Part shown: in pieces, positions 46,785 to 55,359 of the stretch
Position numbering within the stretch: position 1 is the stretch's first letter
How the letters are laid out: each line of letters opens with the position of its first letter
Source: Pediococcus claussenii ATCC BAA-344
Lineage (GTDB): Bacteria > Bacillota > Bacilli > Lactobacillales > Lactobacillaceae
Assembly (NCBI RefSeq): GCF_000237995.1
Contig: NC_016605.1
Location: 930,001-994,000, forward strand
DNA length: 64,000 bases
Direction: 5' to 3'
The notes under the pieces: model-generated
The model's database searches: none
Seen by the model: the letters and a program-made list of their open reading frames with translations, nothing else
Told to the model about the DNA's origin: nothing
Translations under genes and position numbers: made by a program

Positions 46785-47825
46785 CTAACTTCCATCTAAG
46801 TTTTTATAATACTCTAACATTTTGCTAGATAGTTGTGCTCTAAAAACATCAACGATTCCGAGCATCTTAGAATATTGCATACTAGTTGGTCCAAGTATGG
46901 CAATTAACCCTTGCCCATATGTCCCAATATCATACGAAGCAGTAATTAAACTATAATCCTGTAAAACAGAGTCACTAATCTCATTACCAATTCTAACATT
47001 AACTCCGTGCTCATCATTTGACAGTAAATCAGACAACGCATCTTGTGTATTAAGAATACCAAATACTTTACGTACTGATTCTAAATTCTTGGGGTCAGAA
47101 AAGTTCAAAATATTCAACTTTCCCCCCACAAAGAACTGATCTTCAGCATTGCGACTAATCATATCTGAAAAAACATCAACAACTCCGAGCTTATTATGCA
47201 AATATTTACTGAGTATTACAGGTAAATCCGAATGAATTAATTGATAGGCCTGAGCTAAGCTTTTGCCAACCAATCTATCGTTCATAAGATGAACAACCTT
47301 TTCAAGCTCCTCACCTTGTAATTCTGGAGGTATTGAAAACTGCTGAGTTGAGGCTTCACCATTGCTGGTTGCTAAGATTAACATCACGCGACTTGAGCCT
47401 AAGGGAACAAGTCTAAATCCATCAATCGTCGTTGCAACCTGATTAGGTTTTAAAGATAATGCCGTATAATTAGTCATTTGTGATAACATATCTGCGGAGA
47501 TTTTTACGATATCATCGATACGTCTAAAACTCTGGTCAAACGAACTCTTTATTGTTGCAAGTTCACTCTGATCGGCCGATACCGGTCTCATTAAATGATC
47601 AACATAGTATCGATATCCCTCTCTGGATGGAACCCTCCCAGACGAAGAATGCGTTTTTTCAATTAACCCAGCTTCTTCAAGCTTAACCATATCGTTTCTA
47701 ATCGTGGCTGAACTTACATGAATCGGAAGAGTATCCACTAATGCCTTCGATCCAACTGGTTGGCCATTCTCCGTATATTTACGAACAATCAACTCTAAAA
47801 TCATCAATTCACGTTTAGTTAGCGT
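46785..47825 (-). CDS. hrcA: Heat-inducible transcription repressor HrcA (non-canonical start)
   Basis: Repressor that binds the CIRCE element upstream and shuts off the class I heat-shock operon. It has an N-terminal winged helix (ENGQPVGSKALVD, SSATIRNDMVKLEEAGLIEK) and the long C-terminal regulatory domain. The family N-terminus is normally MLTxRE. Here the frame reads T-L-T-K-R-E-L-M with ACG at 47825 where ATG is expected. The Shine-Dalgarno sequence AGAGGTGAT (47840-47832) is six bases before this ACG. An ATT at 47828 is the other possible start, and the first regular codon, TTG at 47807, has no ribosome-binding site. The preceding in-frame codon is a stop. Confidence 0.93.
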   Translation of the reverse strand, partial: TLTKRELMILELIVRKYTENGQPVGSKALVDTLPIHVSSATIRNDMVKLEEAGLIEKTHSSSGRVPSREGYRYYVDHLMRPVSADQSELATIKSSFDQSFRRIDDIVKISADMLSQMTNYTALSLKPNQVATTIDGFRLVPLGSSRVMLILATSNGEASTQQFSIPPELQGEELEKVVHLMNDRLVGKSLAQAYQLIHSDLPVILSKYLHNKLGVVDVFSDMISRNAEDQFFVGGKLNILNFSDPKNLESVRKVFGILNTQDALSDLLSNDEHGVNVRIGNEISDSVLQDYSLITASYDIGTYGQGLIAILGPTSMQYSKMLGIVDVFRAQLSSKMLEYYKNLDGS

Positions 47826-47841
47826 AATTCAATCACCTCTT

Positions 47842-47868
47842 TTAGCACTTCAATATATTGAGTGCTAA
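47842..47868 (-). promoter_or_regulatory. CIRCE operator (HrcA binding site)
   Basis: TTAGCACTT, nine bases, then GAGTGCTAA: one mismatch from the consensus inverted repeat TTAGCACTC-N9-GAGTGCTAA. It lies between the promoter and the hrcA ribosome-binding site, so it is transcribed into the leader as well as acting as the DNA operator. Confidence 0.97.
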
Positions 47869-47880
47869 ATTACAATGATT

Positions 47881-47909
47881 AATATACAAAATTTTTCATC
47901 AAATGTCAA
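47881..47909 (-). promoter_or_regulatory. Promoter of hrcA-grpE-dnaK-dnaJ
   Basis: On the minus strand a perfect TTGACA (47909-47904) and TATATT (47886-47881) are separated by 17 bases, placing the transcription start next to the CIRCE element. Confidence 0.88.
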
Positions 47910-47925
47910 ACTTGGTCAAATTACT

Positions 47926-48876
47926 TTAGATCTTTTTAAAAAATGACCTAGTTGCCACCTCATCTTTTTGCAATTGATTCACTAACTCCTCTGCACTGGT
48001 AAACATTTCTTCTCCACGAATTCGGTTATACCATTTGATATCAACCTCTTCACCATAAATTTCGCGTTTAAAATCTAAAATATTTATTTCGGTTGTAACT
48101 TTTCGATTTTTTCCAAAAGTTACATTTTTCCCAACCGAAGCCATACCTTGATACCACTCAGATCCAATTTTTATTTCTACAACATATATTCCAATTCCTA
48201 ATACGACTTGATTTTCGCTTGAAATAATATTGGCGGTTGGATAACCTAATGTTCTTCCTCTTGCCTCACCATGTACCACAATACCGTGTGTTTCAAAAGG
48301 GTAGCCCAATAATACATTTGCTTCATCAATATTTCCAATTGCAATTAAGGATCTAATCCGACTCGAACTAGCTTTTTCTCCATCAACTTTTAATTTTTTA
48401 ACTTTCACAACATCAAAACGACCTCGGGAAAGTGTTGGCAAAATATCCATATTTGCCTTATCAATTGGTCCAAACGTATAATCGAATCCAGCAACTACAA
48501 TTTCAGCATTAAGTCCTACAATGTAATTATCAATAAATTGATTGGCCGATTGGTTTGCAAAAGATGAAGTAAAATCCGCTACATATAAGATATTTACACC
48601 AAGATCTTCCATCAACTTGGCCTTCCTAACAACAGAGGTAATATATGATAAACTATTCTCCGGTGAATTCGTTCTTTGATCGAAAACCACTGAAGGGTGA
48701 TGGTTAAAGGTCATAGCTGCTAATTTTATTTGCTTTTGGTTGGCAATATCCTTTGCTGTTCGGATTACACTCTGGTGTCCTCTGTGAACACCATCAAAAA
48801 ATCCTAATGCCAAAACAACCTTATCTTCTGGAATTATGGTTTTATCATATGGGTAATGTAAGTATATTGTTTTCAT
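47926..48876 (-). CDS. ribF: Riboflavin kinase / FAD synthetase
   Basis: Bifunctional enzyme converting riboflavin to FMN and FAD. The 316 residues have the N-terminal adenylyltransferase domain (ALGFFDGVHRGHQSVI, with the nucleotide-binding GFFDGVHRGH; FDYTFG) and the C-terminal kinase domain (RGRTLGYPTANI and the late VDIKWYNRIRGEEMF). Its ATG comes one base after the truB stop. truB-ribF is a common pair. Confidence 0.96.
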   Translation of the reverse strand: MKTIYLHYPYDKTIIPEDKVVLALGFFDGVHRGHQSVIRTAKDIANQKQIKLAAMTFNHHPSVVFDQRTNSPENSLSYITSVVRKAKLMEDLGVNILYVADFTSSFANQSANQFIDNYIVGLNAEIVVAGFDYTFGPIDKANMDILPTLSRGRFDVVKVKKLKVDGEKASSSRIRSLIAIGNIDEANVLLGYPFETHGIVVHGEARGRTLGYPTANIISSENQVVLGIGIYVVEIKIGSEWYQGMASVGKNVTFGKNRKVTTEINILDFKREIYGEEVDIKWYNRIRGEEMFTSAEELVNQLQKDEVATRSFFKKI

Positions 48877-48877
48877 A

Positions 48878-49777
48878 TTAGTCCTCTAAAAGAAACATTT
48901 TTTCTGGTCTATATAGATTTGTTTCTGAGTCTCGTTTATAAACGGCTTGTAATCTATCATTATATTTTAAAAGCAATTGATCATCATTCATATTAAGTCT
49001 GAGCCAAGCTCCGTTTTGAACTTTTTCTAATTCATCCGACGATAGATTATATGTTATAAGGTTTTTAAAAACTGTTTCAATTGGATGTAAAAAGCTGTAA
49101 TCTTGGTTTTTAACTTTTTCGGATAAGTCATTCAATGTGATAGTATGTGATAGATCAAATCCACCGCTGGACATTCTTGTAAGATCTGACATTACAGCCG
49201 GAACACCTAATTTCTTACCAAAGTCAACCGCCAAAGTTCGTACATAAGTCCCTTTGCTACACTTAACTTCAAATTTAATAGTTTGCGTTCCACGTTTTTC
49301 ATCAAATTCACTTTTTCCAATTTGATGAAATTCAGTTATTGAGACCATTCTTTGCGGTCTTTCTACCTCTTCACCAGATCTTGCATACTCATACAACTTC
49401 CGTCCATTAACCTTAACGGCCGAATACATAGGGGGAATTTGAATGATTTCGCCTGTCAAACTATTAAAAGTCTTTGCTAATTCTTCATCCGTAAAAGGAA
49501 TTTTAAGTACCTTTGAAGCAATAACTTCACCGTCTAAATCTTCAGTAATTGTTGAAAAGCCCAGCGTGATTTTGCCCCGATAAATTTTACCTGAGTTCAT
49601 CAAGTAATCTGATACTTTGGTTGCCTTACCAACACAAACAATTAGGACACCATCCACATTGGGATCTAGTGTGCCACTATGTCCAACTCTTTTAGTATGC
49701 AAAATTCGTCTAATTTTTGCAACTACATCATGACTAGTCATTTTACGTTCTTTATTAATTGGAATAATTCCGTCCAT
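48878..49777 (-). CDS. truB: tRNA pseudouridine-55 synthase
   Basis: Makes the universal pseudouridine in the T-loop of tRNA. The 299 residues start DGIIPINKERKMTSHDVV, with the catalytic Asp in GHSGTLDPNVDGVLIV and the later KCSKGTYVRTLAVDFG motif. AGGAGAGG precedes the ATG. A TATACT preceded by TGC at 49811-49806 is its likely -10 box, lying after the rbfA terminator, so truB-ribF is a transcript separate from the infB operon. Confidence 0.96.
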   Translation of the reverse strand: MDGIIPINKERKMTSHDVVAKIRRILHTKRVGHSGTLDPNVDGVLIVCVGKATKVSDYLMNSGKIYRGKITLGFSTITEDLDGEVIASKVLKIPFTDEELAKTFNSLTGEIIQIPPMYSAVKVNGRKLYEYARSGEEVERPQRMVSITEFHQIGKSEFDEKRGTQTIKFEVKCSKGTYVRTLAVDFGKKLGVPAVMSDLTRMSSGGFDLSHTITLNDLSEKVKNQDYSFLHPIETVFKNLITYNLSSDELEKVQNGAWLRLNMNDDQLLLKYNDRLQAVYKRDSETNLYRPEKMFLLED

Positions 49778-49840
49778 AATTAAACTACCTCTCCTATAGA
49801 TTATAAGTATAGCATACGGAAAACCCGAACCGGCGCATAC

Positions 49841-49877
49841 AAAAAACCTAATATGAATAATTCATATTAGGTTTTTT
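49841..49877 (-). terminator. Terminator of the rimP-rbfA operon
   Basis: AACCTAATATGAAT pairs perfectly with its complement around a two-base gap and is flanked by A- and T-runs. It lies directly after rbfA. Confidence 0.95.
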
Positions 49878-49879
49878 TG

Positions 49880-50230
49880 TTATTTTTTATTTAGTTTATT
49901 TAATAATTGATCAATATGATCACCATATTGAACTGATTCATCTCTCAAAAAACTAATCTCAGGTGTTTTGTAGATTGATAACCTACTACCTAATTCACTT
50001 CGGATTAAACCAGTTGCCTTTTTTAACCCGTCTTTTGTTTTTTGATCATCAGAAGCCTGATCAGACAAAATACTATAGAAAATTTTAGCTTGTTGTAAAT
50101 CACCAGTAACTTCAACGCCAGTTATAGTTATACCTTCTAAACGCGGATCACGAACTTTTCTACGTAAAATGTCGCTAACTTCTTTTTCGATTTCCTGGGA
50201 AAGACGATCAGATCGATATTGTCGTGCCAT
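49880..50230 (-). CDS. rbfA: Ribosome-binding factor A
   Basis: Assembly factor for the 30S subunit, required for 16S rRNA 5'-end maturation. The start is the ATG at 50230 with GGAGGTG six bases upstream, giving 116 residues of KH-like fold beginning MARQYRSDRLSQEIEKE and containing DPRLEGITITGVEVTGDL. Last gene of the rimP-nusA-ylxR-ylxQ-infB-rbfA operon. Confidence 0.96.
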   Translation of the reverse strand: MARQYRSDRLSQEIEKEVSDILRRKVRDPRLEGITITGVEVTGDLQQAKIFYSILSDQASDDQKTKDGLKKATGLIRSELGSRLSIYKTPEISFLRDESVQYGDHIDQLLNKLNKK

Positions 50231-50251
50231 AACGAACACCTCCAAGAATTA

Positions 50252-53044
50252 TTATTCTACAGGTACTTCCTTCATACGGTATGCTTCAATAACATCACCA
50301 ATCTTGATGTCATTATAGTTTTCAACTGTTAAACCAAGTTCAAAACCACGTTTAACTTCTTTAACGTCATCCTTAAAACGACGTAAACTACCAAGTTGTC
50401 CTTCATAGATAACTACGCCATCACGAATCAAACGAACACTAGAATCGCGAGTAATGAATCCATCTGTTACAAAGCCACCGGCAATTGTTCCAATCTTAGA
50501 AACCTTATATGTTTCACGGATATCAACTTGACCCGTAATTTCTTCTTCGTAAGTTGGTTCAAGCATTCCCTTCATAGCAGCTTCAACTTCATCAATAGCG
50601 TTGTAGATTACACGGTGAAGACGAATATCAACGTCTTGTGAATCTGCTAATTGTTTAGCTTGTGGAGTAGGTCGAACGTTAAAGCCAATAATGATAGCAT
50701 TACTTGCTTCAGCAAGTGTAACGTCACTTTCGTTTATAGCACCAACTGCCGTATGGATAACGTTAACTCGAACACCTTCAACATCAATCTTCTTTAGACT
50801 ACTTGACAGAGCTTCAACTGAGCCTTGGACGTCAGCCTTAATGATGATGTCTACACGTTTCATTTCACCCTCTTTTAGAGAATCAAATAAATTGTCCAAA
50901 GTTACATGGTTAGTTCGCTTCCGTTCCTCAACTAAAGCGCGCTTAGCACGATCTTCACCAGCAGCACGAGCCGATTTTTCATCTTCAAATACGACAAACC
51001 GGTCCCCCGCCTCAGGCACATCGTTAAGACCTGTAACTTCGACAGGTGTGGAAGGAGTAGCAATTTTAACACGATGACCAAATTCGTTAACCATGGTACG
51101 GACACGTCCAAAAGTATTACCAATAACAATTGGATCACCAACGTGCATCGTCCCTTGTTGAACAAGCACAGTTGAAACTGTACCTTTACCTGGATCAAGT
51201 TTAGCTTCAATTACAGAACCAGCAGCTCTTTGGTCCGGATTAGCCTTTAATTCTAGTACCTCAGCCTGCAACAAGATCATATCAAGCAATTCATTAATAT
51301 TTGTACCCATCTTAGCTGAAATTTCTACAAAGATGGTATCCCCACCCCATTTTTCTGGAATAAGTTCGTACTCAGCTAATTGTTCAATTACATGAGCAGG
51401 ATTGGCACCTGGCTTATCAATCTTGTTAACTGCAACAATAATTGGTACATCAGCGGCCTTAGCATGATTAATCGCTTCAATTGTTTGAGGCATTACACCA
51501 TCGTCGGCTGCAACAACTAAAATTGTAATATCAGTAATATCAGCACCACGAGCACGCATCTCAGTGAAGGCAGCATGTCCAGGAGTATCCAAGAATGTGA
51601 TTAACTTACCATCATGGTTCAACTGGTAAGCACCAATTCCCTGTGTAATTCCACCAGCTTCACCAGCTGTAATATGACTATTACGCAAATTATCTAGCAG
51701 TGTTGTTTTACCATGATCAACGTGACCCATGATTGTAACAACTGGAGGGCGACTTACTAGGTTATCAGTGTTAGCTTGTTCTTCATCAAAAATCTTATCA
51801 ATATCAGAAATATCGACTTCAACTTTTTCTTGTGCTTCGATGCCATAGTCTGCAGCTAACAACTCAATTGTGTCATTATCCAAAGATTGATTTTGGTTAA
51901 CCATAACACCCATCATAAAGAGCTTTTTGATGATTTCTGCCGGCTCACGATGAATCTTTTTAGCAATATCTGCAACGTTCATTCCTTCAGTATATTCTAA
52001 TAAATCTGGTAATGGACGTTCCTTACGTGTTGGAGCTGGTTTTGTTTCAACGTTCTTTAGACGACCGTTCTTTTTAACTTTCTTATTACGGCGTCCGTTT
52101 CCGTTATAACTATTATTACGATTACCATTTCCGCTAAAGCGATTGCGACTGTAATCGTTCTTCTTTTTCTTATTGTTATTGAAACGGTTGTTTGAACGAC
52201 TGTCATTATTCTCAGAAGACTTATTTACACTAGTTGTTGGAGCTGGTTTTGAGAAAGAACGACGCTCATTATTCCTGCTATTACTTGTATTAGCAGTAGA
52301 ATGAGCGACTGACGCATTTGGACTAACTTTTCTCTCATTCTTCTCCGGTGTGCTACGCTTAATCGCTTCTTTTTTTCGCGGTTGTTCCTTTGCACGGCTT
52401 GGAGCAGGCGTACTATTTTTAATTTCAGAAACCGCCGCACGTGCTGCTTCTAAAGCCTTGTTTGCGGCCTTAGGCTTAACCGTATTGCTCTGCGAACGAT
52501 TATTATTAAAACGTTGACTGTTATTGTTTCTACGATAATTACTATTATTGCTTGTGTTCCCCTGACGATTGTTAACATTCGTATTATTACGATTATTATT
52601 TAGTCGACCATTATTACGTTGTTGATTCTTTTGATTATTTTGATTATTGTTACGCGTTTGAGGTCGAGCATTGTTATTATTTGTCTTTACAGCAGTTTCT
52701 GTTTTTACAGATGTCTGATTTCCTGCCTTCGGATTGTATGGCTTTTTGCCATCTTCTTTTGCCTTTTCCTCATTACGACGAATAACTGTTTTGCCAGTTT
52801 TGCTCGAACGAAATTTTGGTGTGTGTTTTTCTGAACTTTCAACTGCTTTTCCGCTAACCGCAGTTTTATTATCACTTGTACTCTGTTTACTACCAAAAAT
52901 GCTTACTAAGTGCTTTTCACTTGCATCATCAAGAGTTGACATATGATTTTTTACATCAAATCCTGCCTCTTGAGCTTTTGCAATCATATCTTTGCTTGAA
53001 ACGTTTAATTCCTTGGCTAATTCATATATTCTCTTCTTGCCCAT
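50252..53044 (-). CDS. infB: Translation initiation factor IF-2
   Basis: GTPase that brings initiator tRNA to the 30S subunit. It has 930 residues: an N-terminal IF2N domain ([17 protein letters not shown]), a very Asn/Arg/Lys-rich disordered linker (about 100-335), a second IF2N-like segment ([20 protein letters not shown]), the G domain ([35 protein letters not shown]) near residues 435-600, and the C-terminal fMet-tRNA-binding domains. GGAGCG precedes the ATG. The linker is unusually asparagine-rich. Confidence 0.97.
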   Translation of the reverse strand: MGKKRIYELAKELNVSSKDMIAKAQEAGFDVKNHMSTLDDASEKHLVSIFGSKQSTSDNKTAVSGKAVESSEKHTPKFRSSKTGKTVIRRNEEKAKEDGKKPYNPKAGNQTSVKTETAVKTNNNNARPQTRNNNQNNQKNQQRNNGRLNNNRNNTNVNNRQGNTSNNSNYRRNNNSQRFNNNRSQSNTVKPKAANKALEAARAAVSEIKNSTPAPSRAKEQPRKKEAIKRSTPEKNERKVSPNASVAHSTANTSNSRNNERRSFSKPAPTTSVNKSSENNDSRSNNRFNNNKKKKNDYSRNRFSGNGNRNNSYNGNGRRNKKVKKNGRLKNVETKPAPTRKERPLPDLLEYTEGMNVADIAKKIHREPAEIIKKLFMMGVMVNQNQSLDNDTIELLAADYGIEAQEKVEVDISDIDKIFDEEQANTDNLVSRPPVVTIMGHVDHGKTTLLDNLRNSHITAGEAGGITQGIGAYQLNHDGKLITFLDTPGHAAFTEMRARGADITDITILVVAADDGVMPQTIEAINHAKAADVPIIVAVNKIDKPGANPAHVIEQLAEYELIPEKWGGDTIFVEISAKMGTNINELLDMILLQAEVLELKANPDQRAAGSVIEAKLDPGKGTVSTVLVQQGTMHVGDPIVIGNTFGRVRTMVNEFGHRVKIATPSTPVEVTGLNDVPEAGDRFVVFEDEKSARAAGEDRAKRALVEERKRTNHVTLDNLFDSLKEGEMKRVDIIIKADVQGSVEALSSSLKKIDVEGVRVNVIHTAVGAINESDVTLAEASNAIIIGFNVRPTPQAKQLADSQDVDIRLHRVIYNAIDEVEAAMKGMLEPTYEEEITGQVDIRETYKVSKIGTIAGGFVTDGFITRDSSVRLIRDGVVIYEGQLGSLRRFKDDVKEVKRGFELGLTVENYNDIKIGDVIEAYRMKEVPVE

Positions 53045-53056
53045 CGTTTCACGCTC

Positions 53057-53356
53057 CTATTCTATTTTTTTTAATAATCCATTTGTAAATCCTCTATCAG
53101 TAATCGCGATGACACTTCGCTTTTGCCCAATTGCGTTTGATAATTCTAACGTTGATCCAACCTCTATCCACATAACTTTATAGAAATTACATTTATCGGT
53201 TATTTTTTTTCGAGTAGCCGACCCCATATCGCTAGTAATTAAAACTAATAACGCCTTTTTCTTCTTAATGGACTCTAGTACAAGCGATTCACCAGTGATA
53301 ATTTTTTGTGCCTTTTTCATCAATCCTAAATAATTACTAATATCACTATTTAGCAT
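53057..53356 (-). CDS. ylxQ: YlxQ-like L7Ae-family ribosomal protein
   Basis: Small RNA-binding protein of the L7Ae/L30e fold, found in nusA-infB operons. The start at the ATG at 53356 gives 99 residues beginning MLNSDISNYLGLMKKA with GKx-type motifs (ITGESLVLESIKKKKALLV). It overlaps the end of ylxR by 11 bases; the longer open frame lies inside ylxR. Kink-turn RNA binding is inferred from family. Confidence 0.9.
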   Translation of the reverse strand: MLNSDISNYLGLMKKAQKIITGESLVLESIKKKKALLVLITSDMGSATRKKITDKCNFYKVMWIEVGSTLELSNAIGQKRSVIAITDRGFTNGLLKKIE

Positions 53357-53645
53357 CGCCGAACAACTCTCTACGAGCTTGTTGGTGATCAACATACTCA
53401 ATTAATTCATCGTAAAACTTATCATCTACCTCAATTTTAAATGCTTTATCAAAGGTACGCTGTTTCTTTGCTTTTTGAGCAATTTTTACGTCCAAACCAA
53501 TGTATGCACCACGACCAGGCTTTTTTCCTGTCGCATCAATTGAAATCTCATTTTCCTTATTTTTAACAACACGAACTAATTCCCTTTTAGGAAACATTTC
53601 GTTGGTAACAATATCTTTTCGCATTGGAATTTTTCTAGTCTTCAT
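53346..53645 (-). CDS. rnpM: RNase P modulator RnpM (YlxR family)
   Basis: DUF448 protein; the Bacillus member has been reported to bind and inhibit RNase P. The start is the ATG at 53645 with GGAGGTGAT upstream, giving 99-100 residues opening MKTRKIPMRKDIVTNEM and containing the signature KPGRGAYIGLD. The usual zinc-type cysteines of some homologues are absent. It lies between nusA (19-base gap) and ylxQ (11-base overlap). Confidence 0.92.
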   Translation of the reverse strand: MKTRKIPMRKDIVTNEMFPKRELVRVVKNKENEISIDATGKKPGRGAYIGLDVKIAQKAKKQRTFDKAFKIEVDDKFYDELIEYVDHQQARRELFGDAK

Positions 53646-53664
53646 TGCAATCACCTCCACAAAT

Positions 53665-54750
53665 CTATTCTTCAGTTTCGGCCTCATCAACGTTTTCATC
53701 TTCTTCAAAGAATTCTGAAGCATCCGTCTCTGATTTAATGTCAATCTTATAACCAGTTAATTTTGCAGCTAAACGCGCATTTTGACCGCGCTTTCCGATT
53801 GCCAACGATAATTGATAATCAGGAACAACTACCATACAAGAACGTTCATCTTCTTCATCAAATAATACGTCTTCAACTTCTGCAGGATTTAATGCATTCG
53901 CAATATACGCCGCGGGATCCTCAACCCATTCAACGATATCCATATTCTCACCATGCAATTCATTAACGATAGTCTGAACCCGTTGTCCTCTTGGTCCAAC
54001 ACTTGTACCAACAGGATCAATATCTGGATTAGCGGATTTAACGGCAACCTTTGCACGATCACCGGCTTCACGAGCAATTGAGACAATCTCGACAGTTCCA
54101 TCATAGATTTCAGGCACTTCTTGTTCAAACAAACGTTTAAGCAAACCAGAAGCACTTCTTGAAACATACACTTGAGGCCCCTTACCACTGTCATCAACTT
54201 TAGTTACATATACTTTAATATGATCATGTGGTTCATACTGTTCACCTGGTATCTGGTCTTGTTTAGCCATGACAGCCTCAACACCACCTAAATCAACATA
54301 AACATAACGATTATCACGGCGAGATACTTCACCAGTTACAATCTCATCTTCATATTGACTGTACTTTTCATAAACAACACCACGTTCTGCTTCACGAACT
54401 CGTTGCATAATAACTTGTTTCGCAGTTTGAGCAGAGATCCTACCAAAATTTTTAGGTGTTACTTCAAATTTAATTTCGTCATCTAGTTCGTAGGCCTTAT
54501 TAATTGTTAATGCTTCATCGAGACTTACCTCAAGTTGATCATCTTCAACTTGATCAACTACTTTTTTTACTGCGTATACGTGAATATCACCTTTCTTTTC
54601 ATCAAAGTCAACTTCGACGTTTTGCGCTTGACCATAATTTCTTTTATATGCTGAAACTAAAGCCGCTTCAAGAGCATCAATTACTATTTCTTTTTTGATT
54701 CCCTTTTCTTGTTCTAAAGCATCAAGGGCCGTAACCATTTCTTTACTCAT
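53665..54750 (-). CDS. nusA: Transcription termination/antitermination factor NusA
   Basis: RNA polymerase-associated elongation factor that promotes pausing and intrinsic termination. The 361 residues have the N-terminal polymerase-binding domain, an S1 domain (about 130-200, DEIVTGEVSRRDNRYVYVDL) and two KH domains (VGPRGQRVQTIVNELHGE; AIGKRGQNARLAAKLTG). The C-terminal acidic repeats of E. coli NusA are absent, as usual in Firmicutes; a short acidic tail is present. AGAGAGG precedes the ATG. Confidence 0.97.
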   Translation of the reverse strand: MSKEMVTALDALEQEKGIKKEIVIDALEAALVSAYKRNYGQAQNVEVDFDEKKGDIHVYAVKKVVDQVEDDQLEVSLDEALTINKAYELDDEIKFEVTPKNFGRISAQTAKQVIMQRVREAERGVVYEKYSQYEDEIVTGEVSRRDNRYVYVDLGGVEAVMAKQDQIPGEQYEPHDHIKVYVTKVDDSGKGPQVYVSRSASGLLKRLFEQEVPEIYDGTVEIVSIAREAGDRAKVAVKSANPDIDPVGTSVGPRGQRVQTIVNELHGENMDIVEWVEDPAAYIANALNPAEVEDVLFDEEDERSCMVVVPDYQLSLAIGKRGQNARLAAKLTGYKIDIKSETDASEFFEEDENVDEAETEE

Positions 54751-54764
54751 TTTTTTAGTCCTCT

Positions 54765-55241
54765 CTAAAATTTAATTGCTAACCTTGCAAAGGCAACCTT
54801 GTCTAAATCAACAACTAATTGCTTTTTTCGTGATTTGTCCATGTAATCCATTGTAATTTGCTTACCATCAAAAGATATTAAATCACCTTCAAATACCTTT
54901 TTCTTATCAATTGGTGCATAAAGTGAAATATGAATATAGTCTCCCACAGCATTTTCGTAGTCCTCAATTTTTTTAAGCGGACGTTCTGCTCCAGGTGACG
55001 ACACTTCCAAGAAATAGGCTTGGGGAATTGGATCAGGATCTGCCTCATCTAACTGTTCACTTAATTCATCGCTGACCATGGCACATTCCTCAATGTTAAT
55101 TCCACCTGGTTTATCTATGTAAACCCTCAAGAACCAACTTTGGCCTTCTTTTACAAATTCAACTTCAACTAATTCAAAATTATGCTTATTAACTATGGGC
55201 GTTACCATTTTGGTTACTGTCTCAACAACATCACTACTCAA
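54765..55241 (-). CDS. rimP: Ribosome maturation factor RimP
   Basis: 30S assembly factor. The start is a TTG at 55241, seven bases after GGAGGAG, giving 158 residues beginning [16 protein letters not shown]; the upstream open frame runs back through a terminator hairpin and is not coding. Family signatures are [16 protein letters not shown] and [14 protein letters not shown]. First gene of the operon with nusA and infB. Confidence 0.95.
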   Translation of the reverse strand: MSSDVVETVTKMVTPIVNKHNFELVEVEFVKEGQSWFLRVYIDKPGGINIEECAMVSDELSEQLDEADPDPIPQAYFLEVSSPGAERPLKKIEDYENAVGDYIHISLYAPIDKKKVFEGDLISFDGKQITMDYMDKSRKKQLVVDLDKVAFARLAIKF

Positions 55242-55263
55242 GGTTTCTCCTCCATTTTTCCAA

Positions 55264-55290
55264 TAAAAAGAGCGAGCATCGCTGCTCACT
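55264..55290 (-). terminator. Terminator in the leader of the rimP-nusA operon
   Basis: On the minus strand GAGTGAGC pairs with GCTCGCTC around a six-base loop (one wobble) and is followed by five T residues. It lies between the operon's promoter (55321-55349) and the rimP start codon, so it can terminate transcripts from that promoter as well as read-through from polC. Confidence 0.88.
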
Positions 55291-55320
55291 CAATTTACGA
55301 GTATGAAAATTACATGAATA

Positions 55321-55349
55321 AATATACCATATAAAACGCAAAAGAGCAA
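55321..55349 (-). promoter_or_regulatory. Promoter of rimP-nusA-infB operon
   Basis: On the minus strand TTGCTC (55349-55344) and TATATT (55326-55321) are separated by 17 bases; TGG before the -10 adds an extended -10 element. It starts about 11 bases after the polC stop. Confidence 0.75.
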
Positions 55350-55359
55350 ATAACGCCCC

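Noticed and set aside
52201-52750. Low-complexity repeats in this stretch as a possible repeat array
   Set aside because: The repetitive look comes from Asn/Arg codons in the infB linker; there is no regular repeat unit or spacing.
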